Shown: piece after piece, positions 1 to 7,768 of the stretch
How positions within the stretch are numbered: the stretch's first letter is position 1
How the letters are laid out: every line of letters begins with the position of its first letter
NCBI RefSeq assembly: GCF_001006805.1
Contig: NZ_LN811357.1
Span: forward strand, 225,539-289,538
Reading direction: 5' to 3'
Length of the DNA stretch: 64,000 nt
Source of the DNA: Microvirga massiliensis
Lineage (GTDB): Bacteria > Pseudomonadota > Alphaproteobacteria > Rhizobiales > Beijerinckiaceae
Notes under the pieces: generated by a model
What the model saw: the letters and a program-made list of their open reading frames with translations, nothing else
What the model was told of the DNA's origin: nothing
Databases searched by the model: none
Translations under genes and position numbers: made by a program

Positions 1-786
1 AGTGCTTGAATGCAAAGCCTGCGGACGAGCCGACGGCTTGCGGGATACGGGCTTGTTCCCGCCCGTGGCGAACGGCAGCCTGTCCGGCTCACCGAAACTT
101 CGTGAGAAGCGTTCCTGGGACAATCTCAAGTGGCGCCGCATGGCGGCATGGGCGGCCCTGAGATCACCGGCCGCGATCGCGTCACGCACGGCCCTGTGTT
201 CGTCGAGCGCCTGACGCCAGGTGCCGGCATTCTCGAAATAGTTGGCAAGGTGCTCGAAATAGGGGTTTATGCGCTGGTCGAACAGGCGCCCGATGAGATG
301 GACGAGTACCTCGTTCTCCAGAATCGCAGCAATCGTGACATGAAACTCCCGATCGAGCGCAACGAGTTCCTCGTTCGGCCCGCGGCACCGATCCATTCCG
401 GTGAGCACTCTGTCGAGTTCCTCGATATGTTCCGGCTGCGCAGCAATCGCCGCTTCGGCCGCAATGGCAGCTTCGACGATCTCCCTCGCCCGCAATGTCT
501 CGAAGGGTCCTTCGGGCGGGTTCCCCTCATCGAGCCGAGTGGCGGACCGGCTGGACGTGCCGATAACGGAGATGCCGGACCCGACATCGATACGGATGAG
601 GCCTTCGACCTCGAGCGCAATCAATGCTTCCCGGACGCTCGGCCGGGACACGCCGAGGCTTTCCGCGAGCTCACGCTCCGTCGGCAACCGGCCTCCAACC
701 GGAAATTCGCCAGCATTGATCAGGTCGCGCAATTGATCGGCGATCTGCCGATAGAGCCGGCGCGGCCGAATCGCCTTCAGCGGCAC
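1..786 (-). CDS. FadR-subfamily GntR transcriptional regulator (3' end cut by window edge)
   Basis: A DNA-binding repressor of the GntR family with an FCD-type effector domain. The frame is open from a GTG at 784-786, preceded on the minus strand by AGGAGAGGGGA, to base 1 without a stop, so the C-terminus lies outside the window. Residues ~5-70 form the winged helix: LPTERELAESLGVSRPSV followed by REALIALEVEGLI, the classic GntR recognition-helix pattern. Residues ~95-225 are helical and fit FCD; they include the metal/ligand-type LDREFH segment and a DEHRAV segment near residue 205. About 262 codons are visible, already slightly longer than typical (220-250), so little is missing. A palindrome upstream (852-872) is a plausible autoregulatory operator. 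The ligand is unknown. Confidence 0.85.
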   Translation of the reverse strand, partial: MPLKAIRPRRLYRQIADQLRDLINAGEFPVGGRLPTERELAESLGVSRPSVREALIALEVEGLIRIDVGSGISVIGTSSRSATRLDEGNPPEGPFETLRAREIVEAAIAAEAAIAAQPEHIEELDRVLTGMDRCRGPNEELVALDREFHVTIAAILENEVLVHLIGRLFDQRINPYFEHLANYFENAGTWRQALDEHRAVRDAIAAGDLRAAHAAMRRHLRLSQERFSRSFGEPDRLPFATGGNKPVSRKPSARPQALHSST

Positions 787-851
787 TCCCCTCTCCTGTA
801 GCCGTTTCCCCTCATCGAAGCCGATTGCTGATCGGCTCTCTTCTTGGTCAA

Positions 852-872
852 CTGGTCAGGCCAATTGACCAG
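852..872. promoter_or_regulatory. Candidate GntR/FadR operator palindrome
   Basis: CTGGTCA (852-858) and TGACCAG (866-872) form a perfect 7-bp inverted repeat with a 7-bp spacer. A further TTGGTCA half-site lies at 844-850. FadR-type regulators bind TGGT-N-ACCA palindromes, and this one lies ~65 bp upstream of the regulator start at 786. The binding protein is inferred from position and motif only. Confidence 0.55.
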
Positions 873-968
873 ACGAGGAAAAACGAAAGGTGAGGTCGTG
901 TCAAGACGCGATGTCGGCCTCGCTGTACGAACCGCTGCCCGTGCCGGAGCACTATTCCATCTCGGGCA

Positions 969-3900
969 TTACACGAGGGAATCGAGCAGCACCCTCGCAT
1001 CGTGCAGATCGCGCGTGTCGAGAGCTCGAGCGAACCAGCGGCAGATCGGAAGAAGGAGATTACGCGCCTGCTCTCGCCTGTCTTGATCGCACCAGAGGCG
1101 TGCAAGACTTGTGGCAGCACGCAGTTCCCATGATCGGGCGCCCTGCCTGCCAGCCACCGCCAGTGCCTGGCAGAAGCATCTTTCCGCTTCCTGGTTCTCA
1201 CCCCTATTCTGGACAAGCATGAGCTCACCCCGAATTCGATGAAGTTCCGCCTCGATCCAGCTCACACCCGTCCGCTCAGACCGTTCTAGGGCATCGCTCA
1301 CCAGTCCGAGGCCGGCGACGGCATCGCCAGAACGTCCGGTTGCATCGGCGAGCAGTCCCAGGAAGTAGGGCGACCACATCTCGGCTCCTGTCGCCCAGTA
1401 ATCGGCAAGTCCTTGCTTCATCTGATCGATACCGTCCGCCGTGAGCCCACTGTCGGCGAGTGCCCAGCCGCTTATGACGGTGCCTGCAGCTCGATACAGG
1501 GGAAAGCCTTGTTCGGCTCCCAGCCGCATGACGGCCTTGGCCCGCTGCTCCGCACTCCTTCGTTCCCGAAGAAGTTGACGGAAGATGCAGCCCCAGGCCA
1601 GTGCGACGGCTTCTGTCGCGGGGTAGTTCAGCTCGTGGACGAGAGCCGGCACCTCGCCGTCGCGCGCGAGCGCCTGTTCAGGATGCCCAAGGATAAAATA
1701 CAGGTGAGAGAGCCACGACAAGGACATCACACGGGAGTCGATAGCGTAGACGACGGCCGAACGGCGGTCTCGTACTGGATCATACAGGGACAACGCCGTC
1801 TCGAAGGCGTCACGGCTCTCGGCAAAGCGCCCGAACTGGCTCAATGCCGAACCGATCATCCGGTATCCCGTGAGTTGGGCACTGACATCACCGTGATCCT
1901 TGCCCCGATTCAGAAGCTCCTGTGCAACCTTGTAAGCATCATCAATCTCCGCTCGCTGGAAGTGAAACACGGATCGACCATAGAGGACCGGAAAGAGCTC
2001 AGGCACGTCGCCCAACTCGAGGCAGAGTTCGCGCGCCCGTGCGTAGGCTCGTCCGGTTTCCTCTGCCGCGAATCCTTTCCGGGCAATCGACGCCTGCCCG
2101 AGAGCCAGTTGCAGGCGTAGTTCTATCCGCTGACGCGCGGGCCCGGCCGGAAGTGCGGCTAGCACTTTGAGGCCATGCGTCAGGTGTGCAACGGCCTCGG
2201 TCATCGCGCAACGCGCCAGTGCCTGTTGCCCTGCTTTCAACCAGTATTCGGCGGCTTTTTCAGCGAGACCAGCATCGGCACTGTGCCGTGCAAGGACCTC
2301 GGGCTCCGCTTCTGCAACACCGGAGAAACGCTTCTCCAGCACGCGGACGATGCTCGCATGCAGCTGCTGACGTTGAGCCTTGAGCAGGCTCTCATGGGCG
2401 GCATCACGCAGCAATGCATGCTTGAACCTGTAACTTGCCTCGGGAGGTTTGCCGTCGCTGAAGATCAACTCGGCTGCGGCAAGCCGATCCAGAGCGACGT
2501 GCAACTCTGCCTCGAGCAGCGGCGAAACTGCAGCAAGAAGCGGATAGGGAAACTCTCGGCCGATACAGGATGCCACCTGCGCAACCGCTTTGGCCCCCGG
2601 AACCCGGTCCAGGCGAGCCATCAGGGAGGCATGGAGTGAAGGCGGAACGATCTGTGGCCCTGTTGCCCCGGCTTCCAAGACTGCCTTCGTGAGCTCCTCG
2701 ATGAACAGTGGCACGCCATCTGTTCGCGCTGCGATCTCCCTCATGACTTCGGGAGGCAGGCTCGTGTCGCCGGCCACCCCCGACGCGACCGCTTTGGTCG
2801 CATCCCGGCTCAGGCGCTCGAGAACGAGCCGGGTCACATGCTGAGATTTTCCTAGCACGGGCTGATTGTCGGGCCGGCTGGTGATCAGAATCAGCACGCG
2901 CGCATCGATGATCCGATCGAGCGCTTGTCCGATGAGTTCGAGCGTGGTGGGATCAATCCAATGCGCATCCTCCACGACCATCAGCACCGGCTGACGCTGC
3001 GCAAGCCCGAGGAGCTGTTCCACGAGCGCAGTCAATGTGCGGGCGCGCCTCTGCGTCGGGGTAAGATCCTCGATCGCGTCCGCATTCGCGTCGATCCCGA
3101 GCAGCGCACCAACGAGCGGCACAGCGTCGGCGCAATCGTCTCTGCCCTGACGCAGCAATGCTTCGAGTTTGCCGATCTTCGTTGTCTCGGTATCGTCAGG
3201 CTCAAGGCCGGCAGCAAAGCCGAGTTGCTGAATCACCGGCCAGAGGGCGGTCCCGGTATGGTGGGGTGAGCACTGGTAGCGAAGCCTCGTGTGCCGATGT
3301 CTCGATACCGCGTCGAACGTGGCCTGCACGAGCCGGGACTTGCCGATACCTGCTTCGCCGAGCAGGAGCACTGCCTGGCCCTCGCCGCGCTGTGCCTGCC
3401 GCCACCGCTCGAGTACGAGTGCCAGTTCCCGATCACGACCGATCATGGGCATCGGCTGACCGGACCGACGGGCATCGAACCGGCTCTCGGCCGGCCGACG
3501 GCGGAGCACCTGATGTCCGCTCACCGCTTGATCGAACCCTTTGAGCCGGAGCGGTCCGAGATTCCGAATCTCGAACATCTCCCCGATGAGGCGGCGTGTA
3601 GCATCGGCGATCACCACGGCACCGGGCGCCGCCACCTCCTGCAGTCTCGCCGCCAGGTTCGGCGTCTCGCCGACCACAGCCTCCTCGCGTGCCGCGCCTT
3701 CGCCAATCAGATCTCCCACGACCACGAGGCCGGTTGCGATTCCGATCCGCGCCGCCAGCCGTCCTCCGGAAATCGTGTCGAGCCGACCAACGGCGTCGGC
3801 GATCGTCAGACCTGCCTCGACTGCGCGCTCGGCATCGTCCTCATCGGCATGGGGCCAACCGAAATAAGCCAGCACGCCGTCCCCCATCAGCTTCGCAACG

Positions 3901-4313
3901 TGCCCCTGGACGCGCGCGACCTCACCCGTGACGGTGTTCTGATAGGTGCGCAGGATCTCTCGCATGTCCTCCGGATCGAGACGCGACGCGAGCATGGTCG
4001 AGCCGACCAGATCGACGAACATGACGGTCAGCTGACGCCGCTCGGCCGACGATTCGACCGATCCAGGCTTGGAGAGATTCGAAGGCCGTGTTGGTGGCTG
4101 CGCGAGTTGCTCGGCCAAGGCCGAGATGGCAGCCAGAAGCCGCTTGCGGTGGCCGAGCGATATGACGCCGAGGTCGCGCAGGTCGCGCTCGACCAGGGTC
4201 GGCAAGAGTGCCAGGTCGATATCGTTGTCGCGGAACGCCTGCTCGTACTGGCCGAGCCCGAGACCGTTCAGCCATTCCGCTATGCTGGTCGCATCCCCAT
4301 GCCACAATTCCAC
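969..4313 (-). CDS. SAM domain - class III adenylate/guanylate cyclase - AAA ATPase - TPR protein
   Basis: A ~1114-residue multidomain signalling protein. Residues ~8-68 resemble a SAM domain (IAEWLNGLGLGQYEQAF). Residues ~91-270 are a class III nucleotide cyclase: metal-binding Asp in FVDLVGST, second Asp in KLMGDG, transition-state Asn/Arg in NLAARL. The usual substrate-selecting Asp three residues before that Asn is Glu here (GETPN). Residues ~285-560 are a STAND/AAA-type ATPase with Walker A GEAGIGKSRL and a Walker B-like VVEDAHWID. The remaining ~500 residues are helical TPR-like repeats. The chosen start is GTG (4311-4313), because an overlapping ATG at 4315 is out of frame. The family is common in Bradyrhizobium-like bacteria; it may make cAMP, but neither substrate nor partner is known. 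It is a single gene with ~180 bp on the GntR side. Confidence 0.85.
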   Translation of the reverse strand: MELWHGDATSIAEWLNGLGLGQYEQAFRDNDIDLALLPTLVERDLRDLGVISLGHRKRLLAAISALAEQLAQPPTRPSNLSKPGSVESSAERRQLTVMFVDLVGSTMLASRLDPEDMREILRTYQNTVTGEVARVQGHVAKLMGDGVLAYFGWPHADEDDAERAVEAGLTIADAVGRLDTISGGRLAARIGIATGLVVVGDLIGEGAAREEAVVGETPNLAARLQEVAAPGAVVIADATRRLIGEMFEIRNLGPLRLKGFDQAVSGHQVLRRRPAESRFDARRSGQPMPMIGRDRELALVLERWRQAQRGEGQAVLLLGEAGIGKSRLVQATFDAVSRHRHTRLRYQCSPHHTGTALWPVIQQLGFAAGLEPDDTETTKIGKLEALLRQGRDDCADAVPLVGALLGIDANADAIEDLTPTQRRARTLTALVEQLLGLAQRQPVLMVVEDAHWIDPTTLELIGQALDRIIDARVLILITSRPDNQPVLGKSQHVTRLVLERLSRDATKAVASGVAGDTSLPPEVMREIAARTDGVPLFIEELTKAVLEAGATGPQIVPPSLHASLMARLDRVPGAKAVAQVASCIGREFPYPLLAAVSPLLEAELHVALDRLAAAELIFSDGKPPEASYRFKHALLRDAAHESLLKAQRQQLHASIVRVLEKRFSGVAEAEPEVLARHSADAGLAEKAAEYWLKAGQQALARCAMTEAVAHLTHGLKVLAALPAGPARQRIELRLQLALGQASIARKGFAAEETGRAYARARELCLELGDVPELFPVLYGRSVFHFQRAEIDDAYKVAQELLNRGKDHGDVSAQLTGYRMIGSALSQFGRFAESRDAFETALSLYDPVRDRRSAVVYAIDSRVMSLSWLSHLYFILGHPEQALARDGEVPALVHELNYPATEAVALAWGCIFRQLLRERRSAEQRAKAVMRLGAEQGFPLYRAAGTVISGWALADSGLTADGIDQMKQGLADYWATGAEMWSPYFLGLLADATGRSGDAVAGLGLVSDALERSERTGVSWIEAELHRIRGELMLVQNRGENQEAERCFCQALAVAGRQGARSWELRAATSLARLWCDQDRREQARNLLLPICRWFARALDTRDLHDARVLLDSLV

Positions 4314-4414
4314 ATGCTGCCGCTTTTACTCTACACCAGATTTGCGGGATTGACCTTACGACAATGACGTGCCCGCACTCATCGTGCACTGGAAAGAACG
4401 GGCGGATCCACCTC

Positions 4415-4493
4415 GTCATCGCGAGCCGCGGGCGAAGCAATCCGGGAGCGCACCCGTCGACGGGTAGATTGCTTCACTTCGTTCGCAATGACG
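4415..4493. repeat. Dispersed palindromic repeat, copy 1
   Basis: An imperfect ~79-bp palindrome. It starts GTCATCGCGAGCCGCGGG, then CGAAGCAATC, a centre CCCGTCGACGGG, GATTGCTTCACTTCG, and ends CGCAATGAC. The outer and inner arms are mutually complementary. Related copies occur at 4752, 24353, 24486, 33919 and 46342 in this window, always between genes. Confidence 0.8.
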
Positions 4494-4542
4494 GTGAGCG
4501 TCAGAGGGCGGGCGGTGCAGAGCCGGGACCGGCATGAACTCG

Positions 4543-4640
4543 CAATGACGAAGAGGGTCTAAGGGCGGGAGGTGCAGGGCCGGAACCGGAGTAGCGCCGG
4601 ACCCGCTGCCGTCATTGCGGGCCACAGTCATCCAGCTTGA
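4543..4640. repeat. Degenerate repeat-associated segment
   Basis: Contains GCAATGACGAAGAGGGTCT then GGGCGGGAGGTGCAGGGCC, followed by CCGTCATTGCGG. The same block recurs almost unchanged at ~24416-24500, always on the flank of a palindromic copy. The repeat unit is therefore composite and larger than one hairpin. Confidence 0.55.
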
Positions 4641-4751
4641 TGCGGACCCACTGCCGTCCTTGCGAGCCGCGGGGGTGATGCACTGCCCGTCCCATCGCAC
4701 CCCCGTCCTTGCGAGCCGGAGTCCGTACGCACAACCCATTACGACACACCA

Positions 4752-4837
4752 CGTCCTTGCGAGTCGCAGGCGAAGCAATCTACCCGTCGACGGATGCGCT
4801 CCTGGATGGCTTTCCTCCACTCGCAATGACGAAGAGG
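4752..4837. repeat. Dispersed palindromic repeat, copy 2
   Basis: TCCTTGCGAGTCGCAGGCG, AAGCAATC, centre CCCGTCGACGG, then a decayed right arm ending TCGCAATGACGAAGAGG. It belongs to the same family as the copy at 4415-4493. The whole 4314-4916 gap holds these repeats and no convincing gene. Confidence 0.7.
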
Positions 4838-4916
4838 GTTTGAGAAAGGGAAGCGCATTTCCGGGAATGGCACTACGACAATCGAAGCAGAACCGTGGCT
4901 CTCCTCTCTTCACCTC

Positions 4917-5609
4917 TCAATTCACCGTCGGCGAAATCCTGAATTCCAGAATATCCCTACGTGCGCGGAGCGATGCAGCGAGCCGTTCGAGGTTTTCCTT
5001 CGCGACGGTCTTGATGATCATGCGATACTCGAACACGGCGCCGTTTTCGCCCAGGCGGTAGCTCATATTCGAGATCGTGAAGTGATGGTCCTCGATGAGC
5101 CTGCGCACCTCAGGTTCGGTCAGCGTCTCGTCCTTGCGGAATCGAAGCAGGTGCTGGGCGTAGAACTGCGTGGGCATCCGGGCTTCGACAAGTCGGAAGA
5201 GCGAAAGCGTGACGAGCGTGATCGCCGTCGCGGCGATTGCCGGATAGTAGAATCCCACGCCGAACAGAATTCCCAAGGCGGACGTGACCCAGATCGAGGC
5301 TGCGGTCGTCAATCCACGAACTGAGAAATTCTCCTTGAAGATCACCCCGGCTCCGAGAAAGCCGATGCCCGTCATGATTCCCTGCGCCATGCGGGTCGGA
5401 TCCGTTCGAACCGTCTCCAGGGGAACGCTGCCGATCCATTCCCATTGATACACGGTGACGAGCATCAGCAGAGCCGAGGCCACACAGACCAGTGCGTGCG
5501 TGCGGAAGCCGGCCGGACGGCCATGGAAGCTCCGCTCCAGACCGATGAGGCTCCCGGCCACCCAGGCGCTCCCGAGATGAACCGCGATATCGATGTATTC
5601 CTGACGCAT
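4917..5609 (-). CDS. MgtC/SapB family inner-membrane protein
   Basis: A 230-residue membrane protein. Residues ~10-145 contain four or five hydrophobic segments with family hallmarks: GSLIGLER near residue 18, RTHALVC near 41, GIGFLGAGVI near 82 and GLTTAASIWV near 99. Residues ~150-230 form a soluble C-terminal domain resembling the ACT-like regulatory domain of MgtC (EVRRLIEDHHFTI). Members modulate F-type ATPase activity or adaptation to low Mg2+; which applies here cannot be read from sequence. The ATG at 5607-5609 has AGGAAA 6-8 nt upstream. It is a single gene transcribed away from the polyketide synthase locus. No Mg2+-responsive leader was evident. Confidence 0.88.
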   Translation of the reverse strand: MRQEYIDIAVHLGSAWVAGSLIGLERSFHGRPAGFRTHALVCVASALLMLVTVYQWEWIGSVPLETVRTDPTRMAQGIMTGIGFLGAGVIFKENFSVRGLTTAASIWVTSALGILFGVGFYYPAIAATAITLVTLSLFRLVEARMPTQFYAQHLLRFRKDETLTEPEVRRLIEDHHFTISNMSYRLGENGAVFEYRMIIKTVAKENLERLAASLRARRDILEFRISPTVN

Positions 5610-5810
5610 GCACTTTTCCTAATACCAGACCGGTGATGCTGGGCCCTCCCCTCGGCGTTTCAAGAGCGGGAAAGTGCAGCATGGGCGATCACGCAACTGT
5701 GCCCCTCCCCGTGTCTTCGCGCCTGCAGGTCCATCTGATACCCTGACATTGGAGACGGCTTGCTCCATTCCAGGCCATCACGAGCTCCGGCTCGAACGCG
5801 AGACTCTCCC

Positions 5811-6860
5811 ATGTCTCCTCGCGCAGCCTTGCTGTCATTGGCGACGGCCGTTCCGCCCCATTTCCTGGAGCAGAAGGACATCGCCGCGGCTGCGCGCAAG
5901 GTTCTGGCCGGGCAGTTCGGCGATTTCGACAGGGTCGAGCAGGTCTTCGAGACCGCGGGCGTAATTCGGCGGCATGCCGTCCGCCCTCTGGACTGGTATC
6001 TCGAGCCCCATGGCTGGCCCGATCGCACGGACGTCTATCTAAAATGTGCCGGCGATCTGTTCGAGGAAGCCGCGCGCCAGGCACTCGCCCAGGCAGGGCT
6101 GGCCGGGCGTGATGTCGACATCGTCGTCACGGTCTCGTCGACCGGAATTGCGACGCCGAGCCTCGATGCACGGCTCCTCGACCGGCTCGCCTTTCGAGAG
6201 GATATCGCCCGCATCCCGGTTTTCGGGCTGGGCTGCGCGGCGGGCGTCTCGGGCCTCGCGCTTGCGGCGCGCCTGGCAGTGGGCTCGCCCGGCGCCGTCG
6301 TCCTGCTCGTAGCCGTGGAGCTGTGCACGCTCGCCGTGCGGCCCGACAAGTTGACGGCTGCGAACGTCGTCTCTACGGCCCTCTTTGCCGATGGCGCCGC
6401 CGCCCTCGTGCTGCAGGCTGGCACAACCGGGTTCGCAACGGTCGCGGGCGCCGGCGAGCACACTTGGAGGAACACGCTCGACATCATGGGCTGGGACGTG
6501 GATCCGGAAGGCTTCGGGGTCATTCTCGCCCGTGCGTTGCCGCCCTTTGCCGAGACGCATCTCGGCCCGGCCCTGGCGTCCCTTCTCGATCGCATTGCCA
6601 TCGCACCCTCCACTATCGACCGCTACGTGTGCCATCCGGGCGGCCCCAAGATCATCACGGCCTTCGAGCAGGTATTGCAACTGCCTCCAGGGTCGCTCGA
6701 TGCGGAGCGCGCGGTGCTGGCGACCCACGGCAACATGTCCGCGCCGACGGTCCTGTTCGTGCTCGAACGGGTGCTGCGTGCCGGCCTTCCGGAGCGCAGC
6801 CTCCTGATCGCCATGGGGCCGGGCTTCACGCTCAGCTCCGTTTGTCTGGACCGGAGCTAG
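5811..6860 (+). CDS. Type III polyketide synthase (chalcone/stilbene synthase family)
   Basis: Condenses an acyl-CoA starter with malonyl-CoA; bacterial members usually make alkylresorcinols, alkylpyrones or phloroglucinols. The catalytic triad is visible: Cys ~142 in GLGCAAGVSG, His in YVCHPGGPKII and Asn in HGNMSAPTVLFVLE. The C-terminal GPGFT motif is also present. The frame is open from a TTG at 5760, but the ATG at 5811 gives MSPRAALLSLATAVPP, the normal family N-terminus, and a 349-residue protein of standard length. Its TAG overlaps the GTG of the next gene by one base, so the two are probably translationally coupled. An ICMT-type methyltransferase that usually accompanies such synthases lies 5.7 kb away at 12536. 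The product is unknown. Confidence 0.9.
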   Translation: MSPRAALLSLATAVPPHFLEQKDIAAAARKVLAGQFGDFDRVEQVFETAGVIRRHAVRPLDWYLEPHGWPDRTDVYLKCAGDLFEEAARQALAQAGLAGRDVDIVVTVSSTGIATPSLDARLLDRLAFREDIARIPVFGLGCAAGVSGLALAARLAVGSPGAVVLLVAVELCTLAVRPDKLTAANVVSTALFADGAAALVLQAGTTGFATVAGAGEHTWRNTLDIMGWDVDPEGFGVILARALPPFAETHLGPALASLLDRIAIAPSTIDRYVCHPGGPKIITAFEQVLQLPPGSLDAERAVLATHGNMSAPTVLFVLERVLRAGLPERSLLIAMGPGFTLSSVCLDRS

Positions 6861-7684
6861 TGAAAGCAGGTTTGATTCTGCCCCCGCGTCCTTCACGCCT
6901 CAAGAAGGGCGTTGTCGTCGCGACCGTCATCGTCGCTCTCTATGGCGTGCTGGCCTATGCCGCTCTGCCCTGGGCCTGGACCCATTACGAGCACCAGCGC
7001 GGCTTGGAAGGGCTCCCGATGGTGACGCGGACCGCGCAGGACATCCCGGGCGATCCGCTCAATGTCGGCCTTGTGGGATCGCGAGAGGACATCGCCCGCG
7101 CGATGCTCGCGGCGGGCTGGTCTCCGGCCGACCCGATCACGTGGCGAACGAGCCTGGAAATCGCCGGCAGCGTGCTGCTCGACCGTCCCTATCCGGATGC
7201 CCCGGTGAGCCCGCTCTTCTATCTCGGCCGACGGGAGGATCTCGCCTACGAGAAGGAGATCGGATCGAGCGCCGACCGCCGTCATCACGTCCGCTTCTGG
7301 AAAACCCTGGATAGCGGCGAGGAAGGCCGGCCTGTCTGGCTCGGATCGGCGACCTTGGACCGGAGCGCGGGCCTGAGCCATTACACGGGCCAGATCACCC
7401 ATCACATCGCGCCCGATCTCGACGCCGAACGCGATCTCCTGATCAGCGATCTCGTCGGAGCCGGGATGGTCACCACGCTCTATCAGGTCTCCGGCATTGG
7501 GCCGACCCTGAACGGCCGCAACGGCGGAGGCGACCGCTACTACACGGACGGAGAGATCCACATGGCGGTGCTCGTGGTAGACGGGCAGAAGACCAAGCAG
7601 GTCCCGACTGAACTGCCGAGCCCCGGATTCGTCTCGCTCAAGGATGCGCTCTGGGAGCAGGGAGCGAACAGCTTGAAGAAATGA
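6860..7684 (+). CDS. LssY C-terminal domain protein, membrane-anchored
   Basis: 274 residues starting at GTG 6860, which shares its G with the TAG stop of the polyketide synthase. A hydrophobic helix at residues ~16-38 (VVVATVIVALYGVLAYAAL) anchors a periplasmic domain of LssY_C type, recognisable by GDPLNVGLVGSRED, AGWSPADP, PLFYLGRREDLAYEK and HHVRFWK. LssY_C domains occur fused to PAP2 or DedA-like membrane proteins and alone; their role is uncertain, possibly lipid processing. Translational coupling to the polyketide synthase suggests action on its lipid-like product or starter, but this is inference. The gene ends 85 bp from the convergent RND pump gene. Confidence 0.75.
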   Translation: MKAGLILPPRPSRLKKGVVVATVIVALYGVLAYAALPWAWTHYEHQRGLEGLPMVTRTAQDIPGDPLNVGLVGSREDIARAMLAAGWSPADPITWRTSLEIAGSVLLDRPYPDAPVSPLFYLGRREDLAYEKEIGSSADRRHHVRFWKTLDSGEEGRPVWLGSATLDRSAGLSHYTGQITHHIAPDLDAERDLLISDLVGAGMVTTLYQVSGIGPTLNGRNGGGDRYYTDGEIHMAVLVVDGQKTKQVPTELPSPGFVSLKDALWEQGANSLKK

Positions 7685-7768
7685 TTGGACGAGTTCGGCC
7701 CATGCGACGAAACGGTCCTCGCCTGCGGACCGGCACTTACTCGAGGCGAAGATAGTGCGCGATCCCGA

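Noticed and set aside
4314-4916. Short frames (148 and 165 residues) in the repeat region
   Set aside because: They run across the palindromic repeats on both strands and have no ribosome-binding site; repeats are often open in GC-rich DNA.
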